From: Actinacidiphila guanduensis
GTDB lineage: Bacteria > Actinomycetota > Actinomycetes > Streptomycetales > Streptomycetaceae
Direction of reading: 5' to 3'
Assembly (NCBI RefSeq): GCF_900103985.1
Contig: NZ_FNIE01000002.1
Location: 310,001 to 374,000 of the forward strand
Length of the DNA stretch: 64,000 bases
How positions within the stretch are numbered: position 1 is the stretch's first letter; every line of letters starts with the position of its first letter. Position numbers and translations under genes: made by a program. The notes under the pieces were generated by a model that saw only the letters and a program-made list of their open reading frames with translations, was not told the origin of the DNA and did not search any database. Below are positions 19,704 through 28,474 of this stretch, piece after piece.

Positions 19704-20681
19704 TCACGCGGCAACGGGGTGGTGCGGGGGCCGCCGTACGGGGTCGGGCAGCGCGGGCACCATCTTCTGCCAGCGGGCCACCTCGCAGCCGTCGGTGCGG
19801 CGGTACGACTCGTGGACGGGGCGGCCCTGCCAGGTGCCGCGGACCTCGGCGGTCTGCGGGCCGCCGTAGATCATCGAGCACGCCTGGCCCTGCGGGGTCG
19901 CGGCCACGGGCCCACCGGTCTCGGCGAGGCGCGCGCAGGCGGCGTCGTCCTCGGGGTGCGCGCGGCCGGCCATGCCACCGCAGAAGAGGCGGTACGTGCG
20001 GGGGCGGCCGGAGCCGTCGTCGTAGGTGACGGTGAGGCGGCCCTGTACGGGGGTGGGGTCGGCGGACTGTACGAAGTCGGGGGCCTGACCGTCAGGGGCG
20101 AGGGCCGGGACCGGGATGCTCCCGGGGCCGCCCTGCGCGGGAACGGTGACCGGGGTGCTCTGTACGGCGCCGCCTGCGGCCGCCATGTTCGGTGCGGGGG
20201 TCGCGCTGTCGGGGACCAGGTCCTGCACCGGGGCCGTGTGGTGGGGCACCACTTGGCCGTACGCGGCGGCCGGGACGGCGAGGAGGGCGCCGGCGAGGAC
20301 CAGGACGGCGGGCCAGCGGCGCAGGGCGAGACGGGCGGGTTGTGGGGAGGTTTCGCGCACGGGGGTTTCGGTGGGGGGTGGGGTGGTTGCCGTGACGGTG
20401 GGGGTGGCCGCGGCGGTGGTTGCCGTGGTGGGGGCGTCGGCTGGGGTGGCTGCCGTGATGGGGGCGGTGGCCGCGGCCGCGGTGGTCGGGGTGCCGCTGA
20501 CGGTGTTCTTCGCGGGGCCGCTCGTGGTGGCGGGGCCGCTCGGGGTGGCCGGAGTGCTGTTGGTGGTGCTCCTCGCGGAGCTGCTGGCGGTGCCGGTACC
20601 GGTCGCGGTACGGCGGGACGGGCGCCTTGCGGGGCGCGGGGACGCGGAGCCGGTGGGGTGCGCGGGGTGCGTGGGGTGCAT
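19704..20681 (-). CDS. SSI-type serine protease inhibitor with long N-terminal extension
   Basis: 325 residues from the ATG at 20681, which has AAGGAG upstream. Residues 214-311 are a Streptomyces subtilisin inhibitor domain with the four conserved Cys (234, 249, 268, 299). The reactive loop reads ACSMIYGGP, so P1 is probably M270, which suits subtilisin- or chymotrypsin-like targets. The odd part is the start: ~115 Thr/Ala/Pro residues precede a hydrophobic segment (~121-141) that looks like a signal peptide or membrane anchor. A GTG at 20360 (residue 108) would give an ordinary secreted inhibitor but lacks a ribosome site. If the long form is made, the inhibitor would be a membrane-anchored protein. 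Confidence 0.8.
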   Translation of the reverse strand: MHPTHPAHPTGSASPRPARRPSRRTATGTGTASSSARSTTNSTPATPSGPATTSGPAKNTVSGTPTTAAAATAPITAATPADAPTTATTAAATPTVTATTPPPTETPVRETSPQPARLALRRWPAVLVLAGALLAVPAAAYGQVVPHHTAPVQDLVPDSATPAPNMAAAGGAVQSTPVTVPAQGGPGSIPVPALAPDGQAPDFVQSADPTPVQGRLTVTYDDGSGRPRTYRLFCGGMAGRAHPEDDAACARLAETGGPVAATPQGQACSMIYGGPQTAEVRGTWQGRPVHESYRRTDGCEVARWQKMVPALPDPVRRPPHHPVAA

Positions 20682-20887
20682 GCCCCACTCCTTACGCCCG
20701 GCCCGCACCGACCCCCGGGCAACCACTCGTTCGTGGGCGTGCCCGCCGGTGCGGTCGGGCGACTCCCGGGCCGACCCCTTTTTGCCCTGCCCAGGCGTGG
20801 CCTTGTACCGTATTCTCGGATTGGTCGCGGCCCTTCGGGCTGTGCCATCATTCCCCCACGCGCCCGTTCGCACGGGTTCGTGACCAA

Positions 20888-20981
20888 GGAGGCGTCGCCT
20901 AGTCCGGTCTATGGCGCCGCACTGCTAATGCGGTTTGGGCTTTACCGTCCATCGAGGGTTCAAATCCCTCCGCCTCCGCCA
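20888..20981 (+). tRNA. tRNA-Ser(GCU), CCA encoded
   Basis: Acceptor GGAGGCG pairs with CGCCTCC (20971-20977); the discriminator is G and CCA follows at 20979-20981. The anticodon stem-loop is CCGCA CTGCTAA TGCGG with anticodon GCT. A long variable arm and the GGGTTCAAATCCC TpsiC arm are present. Confidence 0.95.
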
Positions 20982-20988
20982 CCTGACC

Positions 20989-21020
20989 AGGGAGTTTCCG
21001 CCGAATAGCGGAGGCTCCCT
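20989..21020 (+). terminator. Terminator of tRNA-Ser(GCU)
   Basis: AGGGAGTTTCCGC pairs with GCGGAGGCTCCCT around a short A/T loop, 8 bases after the encoded CCA. Confidence 0.7.
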
Positions 21021-21141
21021 GATCTGCTTCCAGGGCCCCTTTTCAGCGTCCTGAGGGCACCCTGACGGCACCAGCCGCCGTGAGGCGGTTCCGGCGCGGG
21101 ATGAACGCCGCGATGCGGCGCGTGGCGTCGGCGGCGGCTGG

Positions 21142-21492
21142 TCAGCCGCTGAGCTGGTGGGCCAGGACGTCGGATGCGATCTCGGAGATCTCGTCGCTCG
21201 ACAGGCCGGCGCATTCGGGCGGAGTGGTGGGCGCCCCGGTGAGCTGCACAGTCCCGGGCGTGTACTGGTCGCGGACGGCCTTCCAGCACGCGGCAGTCCT
21301 GGCTCCGGTCGCCAGCTTCGAGTCCGACGGTATGGGCGGCTCGGTCGCGGGTGTCGTGGTGACGCTGTTCAGCGGTGCGTACTTCCCGCTGAACGTGACC
21401 TCGGCGTGCCCGTGGTTGCTGCTCGAACAGCCGGTGAGTGCAAGGCCGGCGACGAGCAGGGCGGCCGCTGTTGCGGCGCGGTGGTGTGGCAT
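21142..21492 (-). CDS. Small lipoprotein of unknown function
   Basis: 116 residues from the ATG at 21492 with GGGGGG upstream. Residues 1-22 are a lipoprotein signal with lipobox LTGC (Cys22), so the protein is anchored on the outer face of the membrane. The mature part has a short Ser/His linker, two further Cys (in AACWKAV and PPECAGL) and a conserved-looking acidic end (SSDEISEIASDVLAHQL). I do not recognise a family. It runs toward the tRNA-Ser gene and appears to stand alone. Confidence 0.75.
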   Translation of the reverse strand: MPHHRAATAAALLVAGLALTGCSSSNHGHAEVTFSGKYAPLNSVTTTPATEPPIPSDSKLATGARTAACWKAVRDQYTPGTVQLTGAPTTPPECAGLSSDEISEIASDVLAHQLSG

Positions 21493-21824
21493 GTGCCCCC
21501 CTGATGTGGTCGTGGGGAGCATGCCGGGTGCCGCCGGGTGAGCGCGGAGTTGTGATCGGGTTGTGACAGTCAGCCTTGCGATGGCCGGGGGGTTGCTCCG
21601 ACCAACCGCCGCTCCATCAAGTCGGCCACCCACAGCCACTCGGCCCGGGGTACGAGGCGATGTATCCGGCGGCCGGGGTACGGCCGTGGGTACGGCGTAC
21701 CCGGCGGATCGAGTGACGCGAGTACGGCGGCGGCGTGGGGCGCGGGGCGGGCCGCACCGGCGAGGGCGGCCAGGGACATGGGCCGATCCGCGTCGGTGCA
21801 GGGTTGCCGAGTACGTTGACGCGC
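21493..21824. other. Intergenic region, no gene seen
   Basis: 332 bases between a minus-strand lipoprotein gene and a doubtful plus-strand gene. It should contain the lipoprotein promoter. Nothing else is supportable. Confidence 0.4.
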
Positions 21825-22094
21825 ATGGGCAGACGGGCAGCGCAGGCAACCGAGCGGGCGAAGGAGTTGGTCTTCGGCCTCGCCGCGGCGTGGGTGGTGG
21901 TCGGACTGGCGCCGATGCTGTGGATGAGCGGCGGCTGGGCGGGTGCCGAGGAACGCGCCGATTCGGCCGCGCCGATCGTGACGGCTGCCTTCGTCGGCCG
22001 GTTCTGCCGGTGGGCGTGGAAGCGGCACAAGGCGCTCGGGGACGTCGCGTCGGCCTCCGCAGTAGACGCCAGCCGGTCCAGGGCCGGGCGATAG
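21825..22094 (+). CDS. Possible small membrane protein
   Basis: 89 residues from the ATG at 21825. A basic start (MGRRAAQATERAKE) is followed by one clear hydrophobic helix (VFGLAAAWVVVGLAPMLW, ~17-34), a weaker hydrophobic stretch near residue 55, and a basic C-terminus. Composition is protein-like on this strand and not on the overlapping frames. The ribosome site is poor. It runs toward the CopD-family gene. Family unknown. Confidence 0.45.
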   Translation: MGRRAAQATERAKELVFGLAAAWVVVGLAPMLWMSGGWAGAEERADSAAPIVTAAFVGRFCRWAWKRHKALGDVASASAVDASRSRAGR

Positions 22095-22161
22095 GGCCGG
22101 CGGCGAACGTCCGCACGAGGGGTTGCGCGGCCCCCGCGCCCGTCCACCTCGCACGCCTCCG

Positions 22162-23643
22162 TCAGACGCCGGCTTCGTCGGGAGTCGCGGTCCCCGTGGA
22201 GGCGCCCGGTGCCGTGGGCCCGGCCGACACGGAGTTCGCGGATTTGGCGAAGGCCGCCGAGTTCGCCGAGTTCGCTACCGGCCCGGCGGCTGCGGCGGTT
22301 GCGGCGGACGTACGGCGGCGGGCCAGGACGCCCGAGTACCAGTAGCCGGCCACCAGGACCGCGGCCACCGCGAGCGTTTCGGCCGTACCCAGCAGCCACG
22401 TGGACGTGCTCGCCGTCTTCTGCGCCAGCTTGGGCAGGGCGTCGGCCGCCACGTCGGAGTGCTTCGCCAGGCCGGCCTGGTACGCCTGGTTGCGCGCCGA
22501 GCCGTGCAGGAAGGGCGCGACGAAGAGCAGCGACAAGCCGAGCAGCGTCTCAAGGGTGACGACGACCGGGAACTCCCGTACCAGCAGCGTCCGCAGCGGG
22601 CGGTCGTCGCCGGCGGCGCGCAGGGCGTCGAGCCGGGGGTGCAGCCAGAACTGGTTGAAGGCGCCGAGAACCAGCAGGGTGCCGAAGATGAGGATCTTCA
22701 CGCCGAGCACGCGCCCGTACATCGTGGTGAGCAGCTGCGTCGGGCCGTCGACGTGCTCCCAGTAGAGGAAGAGGCCGGAGAGGGTGATCGCGGCCACGCA
22801 GCCCATGGCGGCGGCGGAGAAGCGGCGGATCGCGGGGGACCAGAAGGCGCCGCGGTCGGTGGCGGCCACCGCGCCGGGGGCGGCGAGCAGGGCCAGGCCG
22901 GCCAGGCCGCCGAGCCAGACGGCGCCGCCGATCAGGTGGAGCATCCACATCGCGGTCTCGAAGACGGTACGGCCCCAGTCGTCGGGCGCGGCGTCGGGGA
23001 ACTTGGTGGTGCCGAGGGCGACGGTGCCGGCGGCGAGCCCCGCGACCAGCAGCGGGCGGCGGGCGGGGCCACCGGCGAGGGAGCGCAGGGCGAGCGGGGC
23101 GAGGAGGAGGGCGCCGGCGGCGATCAGGGTGACCTCGAGGCCGGCGAGGAGGCCGTCGTTGCTGCCGTCGTAGAGGGAGTGCCAGGCGGCGCCGTAGTCG
23201 TAGCCGCTGCCGCCGGCGGCGCTGTGGGCGAGGTCGGTGAGGATCGCGGGGACGGCGAGGGCGCCGAGGAGGGTTGCTGCGCGGGCGAGGCGGGTGGTGA
23301 CGGTGGCGAGGGGGGTGGGGGTGTGGGTGCCGTCGCCGTTGCTCGTGTGGGTGGTGTGACCGCTGCTCGTATGGGTGCCGTGACCGTCACCGTGGCGGTT
23401 GCTGGTGCCGTTGGGCGTGCCGTTGCTGGGGGCGCTGCCGCGGCCGAGGCGGTGGGCGGCGGGGCCCGCGGCGGTGAGGGCGAGGGCGGTGAGGCCGACG
23501 AATCCCATGAGGGTGACCCAGGCCGTCCACGCGACGGCGCTGTCCGCGAAGGGCCCGAGCGGGGTCGAGGGCGCGGCCCCCGCCAGGTACGGCCCCGCGT
23601 GCGGCGCCACCGTTGCGGCCGCGGCGAATACGGACATGGGCAT
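22162..23643 (-). CDS. CopD-family copper-resistance/transport membrane protein
   Basis: 493 residues with about 10 transmembrane segments. The N-terminal half has several helices and a cytoplasmic or periplasmic loop rich in His and Thr (~88-115, GDGHGTHTSSGHTTH), a likely metal-binding segment. The C-terminal half matches the CopD domain (TMWML-HLIGGAVWLGGLAG-, FLYWEHVDG, NQFWLHPRLDALR). Family members move copper across the membrane or deliver it to cuproproteins. The tail is a low-complexity Ala/Ser/Asn run. A DtxR-type iron box lies 40 bases before the start, so transcription is probably repressed by iron-loaded DmdR/IdeR. Its neighbours are unrelated. The family is firm; substrate is inferred. 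Confidence 0.85.
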   Translation of the reverse strand: MPMSVFAAAATVAPHAGPYLAGAAPSTPLGPFADSAVAWTAWVTLMGFVGLTALALTAAGPAAHRLGRGSAPSNGTPNGTSNRHGDGHGTHTSSGHTTHTSNGDGTHTPTPLATVTTRLARAATLLGALAVPAILTDLAHSAAGGSGYDYGAAWHSLYDGSNDGLLAGLEVTLIAAGALLLAPLALRSLAGGPARRPLLVAGLAAGTVALGTTKFPDAAPDDWGRTVFETAMWMLHLIGGAVWLGGLAGLALLAAPGAVAATDRGAFWSPAIRRFSAAAMGCVAAITLSGLFLYWEHVDGPTQLLTTMYGRVLGVKILIFGTLLVLGAFNQFWLHPRLDALRAAGDDRPLRTLLVREFPVVVTLETLLGLSLLFVAPFLHGSARNQAYQAGLAKHSDVAADALPKLAQKTASTSTWLLGTAETLAVAAVLVAGYWYSGVLARRRTSAATAAAAGPVANSANSAAFAKSANSVSAGPTAPGASTGTATPDEAGV

Positions 23644-23682
23644 GGCGGAACCCCTCGCTGACCTCGGGAAACGGGAACGAAC

Positions 23683-23701
23683 TTAGGTTAGGCATACCTA
23701 A
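23683..23701. promoter_or_regulatory. Iron box (DmdR/IdeR/DtxR operator)
   Basis: TTAGGTTAGGCATACCTAA is a 19-base near-perfect palindrome matching the DtxR/IdeR consensus (TTAGGTTAG, then ACCTAA). It sits about 40 bases upstream of the CopD-family start, where bound repressor would block the promoter. Confidence 0.9.
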
Positions 23702-23874
23702 CTTCTTGGTCAATGTGACGTACCCAACCACCCCTGCCCTGAACGCCCGGCCCCCTCCCTCCGTACGCCCGACCCCCCGTTCCCGCCCCCCGGCCCCAAT
23801 CGATTTCACCTCCCGGCGCCCCTCATGTAATGTTGTCCCCGCGACGCCGACCGGCCCACCAGCCGGAAAGCCCC

Positions 23875-23947
23875 GCACTCGTAGCTCAACGGATAGAGCA
23901 TCTGACTACGGATCAGAAGGTTGCAGGTTCGAATCCTGCCGAGTGCA
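23875..23947 (+). tRNA. tRNA-Arg(ACG)
   Basis: Acceptor GCACTCG pairs with CGAGTGC and the discriminator is A. The anticodon stem-loop is TCTGA CTACGGA TCAGA with anticodon ACG. The TpsiC arm is GCAGGTTCGAATCCTGC. ACG needs A34-to-I editing by TadA, whose gene is at 41985-42443. Confidence 0.96.
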
Positions 23948-23955
23948 CAGCACGT

Positions 23956-23990
23956 CCGAGGCCCTGTGGAGTGATCCACGGGGCCTCCGG
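23956..23990 (+). terminator. Terminator of tRNA-Arg(ACG)
   Basis: CCGAGGCCCTGTGGA pairs with TCCACGGGGCCTCCGG around GTGA, 8 bases after the tRNA. Confidence 0.75.
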
Positions 23991-24111
23991 CTTATGTCGT
24001 GACCGCAGCGTTTGACGGCAACCGGGCTCGGGGCCGATCCGGGCGGTGTTCGCGGCAGGCCGCACCAGCTGGCACACGGGCGTGATCGCGGACTACGCGG
24101 AGGATCGCGTA

Positions 24112-24762
24112 CTACGCGGTCGCCACGCCCAGGAAGCGCAGTACCGCCAGGACGCGGCGGTGGTCGGCTTCGGCCTTCGGCAGGTCGAGCTTGGTGAAGA
24201 TGCCGTTGATGTGCTTCGCGACCGCGCTCTCGCTCACCACCAGCTCCGCGGCGATGCCGGAGTTGGACCGGCCGCCCGCCATCAGCTCCAGCACCTCCCG
24301 CTCGCGCGGGGTCAGCCGGTCGAGCGGATCGCTGTGCCGGCGCACCAGCAACTGCGCGACGACCTGCGGGTCGAGCGCGGTGCCGCCCGCCGCCACCCGG
24401 CGTACCGCCTCGGCGAACTCCTCGACATCGGCGACCCGTTGCTTGAGCAGATAGCCGACGCCCGAGGTGTTGGCGGCGAGCAGATCGGCGGCGTACCGCT
24501 CCTCCACGTACTGCGACAGCAGCAGCACGGCCGTACCCGGATACTGGCGGCGGATCACCAGCGCGGCACGTACGCCCTCGTCGGTGAAGCCGGGCGGCAT
24601 CCGCACGTCCACCACGGCGATGTCGGGACGGTGCTCCTCGACGGCCGCCAGCAACCCTTCCGCGTCGCCGACCTGCGCGCACACCTCGAAGCCGGCCGCC
24701 TCCAGCACCTTGACCACGCCGATGCGCAGCAGCAGGGAATCCTCGGCGATCACGGCGCGCAC
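24112..24762 (-). CDS. NarL/LuxR-family response regulator
   Basis: 216 residues. The GTG start at 24762 has GGAGCT upstream and overlaps the kinase stop codon by 13 bases, so translation is coupled. The receiver domain (1-120) has the acidic pair in VIAEDS, phospho-acceptor Asp in VVDVRMPP (~52) and a conserved Lys in YLLKQ. The LuxR-type helix-turn-helix (~150-205) reads LTPREREVLELMAGG then SESAVAKHINGIFTKL. It probably regulates transcription in response to the upstream kinase; no target genes are identifiable. A long overlapping frame extends upstream across the kinase gene but is an antisense/out-of-frame shadow. Confidence 0.9.
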   Translation of the reverse strand: MRAVIAEDSLLLRIGVVKVLEAAGFEVCAQVGDAEGLLAAVEEHRPDIAVVDVRMPPGFTDEGVRAALVIRRQYPGTAVLLLSQYVEERYAADLLAANTSGVGYLLKQRVADVEEFAEAVRRVAAGGTALDPQVVAQLLVRRHSDPLDRLTPREREVLELMAGGRSNSGIAAELVVSESAVAKHINGIFTKLDLPKAEADHRRVLAVLRFLGVATA

Positions 24763-26003
24763 GGCAGCTCCACGGTGATGACGGTCGGGCCCCCGGCGGG
24801 GCTGTGGCAGGAGAACGTGCCGTCGACGGACGCGACGCGCTTGGCGAGCCCGGCGAGCCCGGTGCCGCCGGCCGCCGCGAGATCCGCGCCACCCGCGCCG
24901 TCGTCCGCGACGACGACCAGCATCCTCTCCCCGGTCCCCTCCACGGTCACCTCCGCCCGGGTCGCCCGAGCGTGTTTGACCACGTTGGTCAGGGCCTCGG
25001 AGACCACGAAGTACGCGACGGCCTCGACCGTGGGCGAGGGGCGCCGTGGCAGGTCCACCGCCACGCGCACCGGGATCGGGAGGCGGGCGGCGACCCCGGA
25101 CAGCGCGGCGTCCAGGCCGCGGTCCTCGAGGACGGCCGGATGCAGGCCGCGCACCAGGTCGTTCAGCTCGGCGATCGCCTCCTTCGCCTCGCGGTGCGCC
25201 TCGTCGATCACTTTGCGGGCGTCCGCCGGCAGGTCGCCGAGGGTCGCCTTGGCCAGGCCCAGGTTGACGGCGAGGGCGACGAGGCGCTGCTGCGCGCCGT
25301 CGTGCAGGTCGCGCTCGATCCGCCGCCGCTCGGCGTCGGCGGCGTCGAGCACACCGGCCCGGCTCTCGGCGAGGTCGGCGACGCGGCGGGCGAGCTTCTC
25401 GGTGCGGCTGGGGCCGAGCAGGACCTCGGCCGCCCGGGTGTCCAGCCGCACCAGAGCGCGGGTCAGCCAGGGTGCGAGGAACAGCAGGGCGAGGCCGCCG
25501 GCGGTGATGTACGCGGCCTGCGTGGTGTACCCGAGGTCGGTGACCCGCCACTGCGGGGGCAGCGCCCAGATCCACACGTAGAGGGAGGCGGCCGTGAGAG
25601 CGGCGGCCCAGACGGCGAGGACGGCGAGGTCCAGGACGGCGAGCAGCGGACCCGCCACGGCGTGGTAGCAGGTCTGCCGCCACAGGGCCCGTGTGGTCAG
25701 CCGGCGTAGCGCCGACGTCCAGGTGCGTCCGGGCCCGGGTGCGGCGGGGCGCGGGAGGTCCTTGCCGATGAGCGCCCGGTAGCGGCGCCGCTGCCCGACG
25801 TTCAGCAGGGGGGTCACCGCGAGCGTGAGCAGCACGGGCAGCGGAGTCACGGCCGGCGCCCCCGCGAGCGCGCCGGCCAGCCAGAGCCACAGCGGTATGA
25901 CGGCGAGATGGAGCGGCACGCCGGCGGCGACGAGCGCGGTCCGGTGTCCCGCCCCGCGGAACGGCCGACCCGGCATCAGCTGCAGCCGCGTCCTGAGTTG
26001 CAT
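24750..26003 (-). CDS. NarL-type sensor histidine kinase
   Basis: 417 residues from the ATG at 26003. TAGCGTGTGGCGC lies directly before it, suggesting a -10 box and a leaderless transcript; an ATG at 26030 is an alternative. About four to five membrane helices occupy residues 20-185. The HisKA_3 dimerisation box reads ERRRIERDLHDGAQQRL with the phospho-acceptor His234. The ATPase domain at the end has VVSEALTNVVKHA (N-box) and VADDGAGGAD (G1). It should sense a membrane or envelope signal and phosphorylate the regulator encoded directly downstream. Confidence 0.88.
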   Translation of the reverse strand: MQLRTRLQLMPGRPFRGAGHRTALVAAGVPLHLAVIPLWLWLAGALAGAPAVTPLPVLLTLAVTPLLNVGQRRRYRALIGKDLPRPAAPGPGRTWTSALRRLTTRALWRQTCYHAVAGPLLAVLDLAVLAVWAAALTAASLYVWIWALPPQWRVTDLGYTTQAAYITAGGLALLFLAPWLTRALVRLDTRAAEVLLGPSRTEKLARRVADLAESRAGVLDAADAERRRIERDLHDGAQQRLVALAVNLGLAKATLGDLPADARKVIDEAHREAKEAIAELNDLVRGLHPAVLEDRGLDAALSGVAARLPIPVRVAVDLPRRPSPTVEAVAYFVVSEALTNVVKHARATRAEVTVEGTGERMLVVVADDGAGGADLAAAGGTGLAGLAKRVASVDGTFSCHSPAGGPTVITVELPCAP

Positions 26004-26174
26004 GCGCCACACGCTAAAGCCGCAGGCCATCCCGGTGCCATGACGCTCCCACCCGGTTCGGGGCTGCACTTGTCTCCACCCCGGTTCGGGTTCCTGCGTG
26101 ACTGACGGGGCCATGGTGCGCGGCGGAGGGTGGAGCGCGTGAAGGGGAGAGCCGACGGGGAGCGGGGGAAGGCG

Positions 26175-26636
26175 ATGCGTCAACTCGCCTTGGGGGAGCA
26201 GGAAATGGCCGGTGCCCAGGTGATCCCGTTGTACGAGGGGGCGCAGGTGCCGCGTCCGGCGCGGGGCGTGCGGCGGGCCGGGTGGCTGCTGGTCGCCTGC
26301 GGGCTCGCCCTGCTGCCCTGGCTGTACGTGCTGGCCACCGGCCTGCCGGCCACCGCGACCGCGGCGCACTGGCCGGTCGCCTGGGTCGGGCTCGACACGC
26401 TGGAGGCGGTCGGCCTGATCGCCAGGGGCCTCTTCGCCGCCAGGGGTGACCGGCGGCACACCCTGACGGCCGCGGCGACCGCGACGCTGCTTGCGGTGGA
26501 CGCCTGGTTCGACACGACGACCGCGGCCTCGGGCGGCGACTTCGCCACCGCGGTCGCCATGGCGCTCGGTGCCGAGCTGCCGCTGGCCGCGCTGTGCGGC
26601 CGGCTGGCACTGCGCGGGCTGGGCGGGCGCGCGTGA
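26175..26636 (+). CDS. Small multi-helix membrane protein
   Basis: 153 residues from the ATG at 26175 (GGGAAGG upstream); an ATG at 26205 with GGGGGAG upstream is equally possible. After ~30 hydrophilic residues there are about four hydrophobic helices, roughly at 35-57, 67-87, 97-115 and 125-143, with few charged residues. It is divergent from the two-component pair, with 170 bases between. It could be a target or accessory of that pair, but nothing in the sequence proves this. Family unknown. Confidence 0.65.
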   Translation: MRQLALGEQEMAGAQVIPLYEGAQVPRPARGVRRAGWLLVACGLALLPWLYVLATGLPATATAAHWPVAWVGLDTLEAVGLIARGLFAARGDRRHTLTAAATATLLAVDAWFDTTTAASGGDFATAVAMALGAELPLAALCGRLALRGLGGRA

Positions 26637-26851
26637 AGCCGACCGCCGACCGCATACCGGGGAGAACGACGGTGCTCCATCACGGCTGGAGCCCTGGAGA
26701 GGGCCACGGGACCCCCGGCCGGCGCGCCCGCACCGATCGTCGGGTCGGACATGGGTCGGAGCACCGGTTCTCTCCAGCGGAGGCCGGGGCTTCTCGTTCA
26801 AAAGGCCCGCGAGGTTTTCGGTGGGCGCGTCTGTGAGTGGGTGGACGAAGG

Positions 26852-27703
26852 TCAGGTGGGCGGCAGGGATCGTCGGGCTGCGGTGATGAGGTGCTGGGCG
26901 GCGGGGCCGTAGACGGCGGACTCGCGGAGGGTGCGCCACGTGCGCAGGTAGGTGGCGACGGCGGGACCGTCGTCGATCCACAGCTCCGCGTGCCAGTTCT
27001 CGACGATCACCTGCGCGTCGTCGTAGAGCCAGAAGGCGGTGGCCGGGGGGATCTTGAGCGGGGCCGAGAGCGGGATGATCCCCAGCTCGACCGTGTCCAG
27101 ACCGACGGCTCCCGCGAGGCGGTCGAGCTGGGCCGCCAGCACCGACGGCGGGCAGACCAAAGCGTGCAGGGCGGCTTCCCACATGAGGAGGTGGAAGCGC
27201 TTCGAGGAGTCGTACAGCGCTTCCTGCCGCTTCATGCGGGACCGCACCGCCTCCTCGGTGTCGCGTGGCGATCGCTGCAACTCGGCGTACCGAGTGAAGA
27301 GCGACCGGGCGTAGTCCGGGGTCTGAAGGATCCCGAAGACCATCGCGGGCTCCCAGCCGCGGAACACCGAGGCGTCGGCATGGGCGTTCAGGTGGGTGTC
27401 CTGGACCGCTTTGTGTCCCGAGGCCAACTGCCTCCGCCACGACCTGATGTGGGACTCGAATCCTCGGAGGCGCGCGACCAGCTCGTCGTACGCCTCCGGC
27501 CGGCCGGTCGCATCCGCCCACTTGCGCAGGTCGTCGGGCGTCGGAGTCTGCTTGCCGTTCTCCAGCCTGCTGACCTTGGACTTGTTCCACCCGTGCTGCT
27601 CGGCGAGGTCGGCGCCGGTGAGCCGGCCGCCACGGGCGGAGAGCCGGAGTTCGCGCAGCCGTACCCCGAGTGCTTCCCGTGCCTGCTGGTAGTCCGTGCT
27701 CAC
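26852..27703 (-). CDS. XRE helix-turn-helix regulator with DUF5753 (Scr1-like) domain
   Basis: 283 residues. The HTH is at about 10-65 (LRELRLSARG, TGADLAEQHGWNKSKVSRLE). Residues ~95-280 are the DUF5753 domain with the signature ILQTPDYARSLF and QLDRLAG. These regulators are very abundant in Streptomyces and are usually paired with a small DUF397 or DUF6879 protein that controls them; WhiJ/AbaA-type loci are the known examples. Here the partner is the DUF6879 gene directly upstream, 15 bases away and on the same strand. A developmental or antibiotic-control role is likely from family knowledge only. Confidence 0.88.
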   Translation of the reverse strand: MSTDYQQAREALGVRLRELRLSARGGRLTGADLAEQHGWNKSKVSRLENGKQTPTPDDLRKWADATGRPEAYDELVARLRGFESHIRSWRRQLASGHKAVQDTHLNAHADASVFRGWEPAMVFGILQTPDYARSLFTRYAELQRSPRDTEEAVRSRMKRQEALYDSSKRFHLLMWEAALHALVCPPSVLAAQLDRLAGAVGLDTVELGIIPLSAPLKIPPATAFWLYDDAQVIVENWHAELWIDDGPAVATYLRTWRTLRESAVYGPAAQHLITAARRSLPPT

Positions 27704-27718
27704 CGGTGGGCGCCCGTT

Positions 27719-28474
27719 TCAGTCACGCACGGCCGGCCGCGCCGCGAACTCCTCGTACGGACGGGCATGGTGCAGCGCCGCGTCGCGCGTCATGACGTAC
27801 CGCAGCACCGCGGCGGGCTCCGTGATCAGCTCGACGTCCACCAGGTTGTCGGCGTCATCGAAGTTGAGCAGTGCGACCAACCGGGAGTCGAAGATCCAGA
27901 AGTCTTCGGCGGGCAGACCGAGGCGATCGGCGTCCTCCCGCGGCAGGTTGAGGATCTTCTCCCCGACGAGGCTGTTACGACGTGCGTTGTCGAGCAGGTA
28001 GAGCTGGCCGGCCGTCGGCGGATCGTCGACGATGCGGACGCGCTCGAACCGCTTGCCCAGAGCCACCTGCTCGCGGCGTTCCGCGCACCACTCCGCGTCG
28101 GTTCCCTCCCAGTCGACCGGCTCACCCCGCATGAACTGGGCGTAGGTGTCGGTGAGTTCGTCCGAGGCATAGCGGCGGCGCGTCTCCAGCCGCCATGCCG
28201 TGTGCTCGAACTGCGTGAAGAGCCGATCGAACTCGTCCAGCCCGATGACGTCGGCCACCCGGACGACCTCCTTCGGACCGAAGTCGACCAGCAACCCGCG
28301 TGGCACCACGATGGGCACCTCGCCCTCGTTCAGGTGCCGGAGCTGCGCGATGTCGCCGGGATCGGTGAGGGCGGGGCCGTGCAGGATGATCTCGCCTGTG
28401 TCGATGTCCTCGTGTACGGACGGGCACCCGTTGACGCCACTGCCAGTGCCGTTGAACCGCAGCCGTCGGGCCAT
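27719..28474 (-). CDS. DUF6879-family protein, partner of the XRE regulator
   Basis: 251 residues. The ATG at 28474 has GGAAGGA 8 bases upstream; a GTG at 28480 is too close to it. The C-terminal ~170 residues match DUF6879, with LFTQFEHTAWRLETRRRY, EPVDWEG and FWIFDSRLVALL. The N-terminal ~75 residues (CPSVHEDIDTGEIILHG, VVPRGLLVDFGP) look like a short extra domain known from other Streptomyces partners of this type. The gene precedes and is probably co-transcribed with the DUF5753 regulator. Molecular function is unknown. Confidence 0.8.
   Translation of the reverse strand: MARRLRFNGTGSGVNGCPSVHEDIDTGEIILHGPALTDPGDIAQLRHLNEGEVPIVVPRGLLVDFGPKEVVRVADVIGLDEFDRLFTQFEHTAWRLETRRRYASDELTDTYAQFMRGEPVDWEGTDAEWCAERREQVALGKRFERVRIVDDPPTAGQLYLLDNARRNSLVGEKILNLPREDADRLGLPAEDFWIFDSRLVALLNFDDADNLVDVELITEPAAVLRYVMTRDAALHHARPYEEFAARPAVRD

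Noticed and set aside
14816..20029. A 1737-codon open frame on the plus strand
   Set aside because: It is antisense to the PAS/receiver protein and the SSI gene and has the Arg/Gly/Leu-heavy composition of a mirror frame in high-GC DNA.
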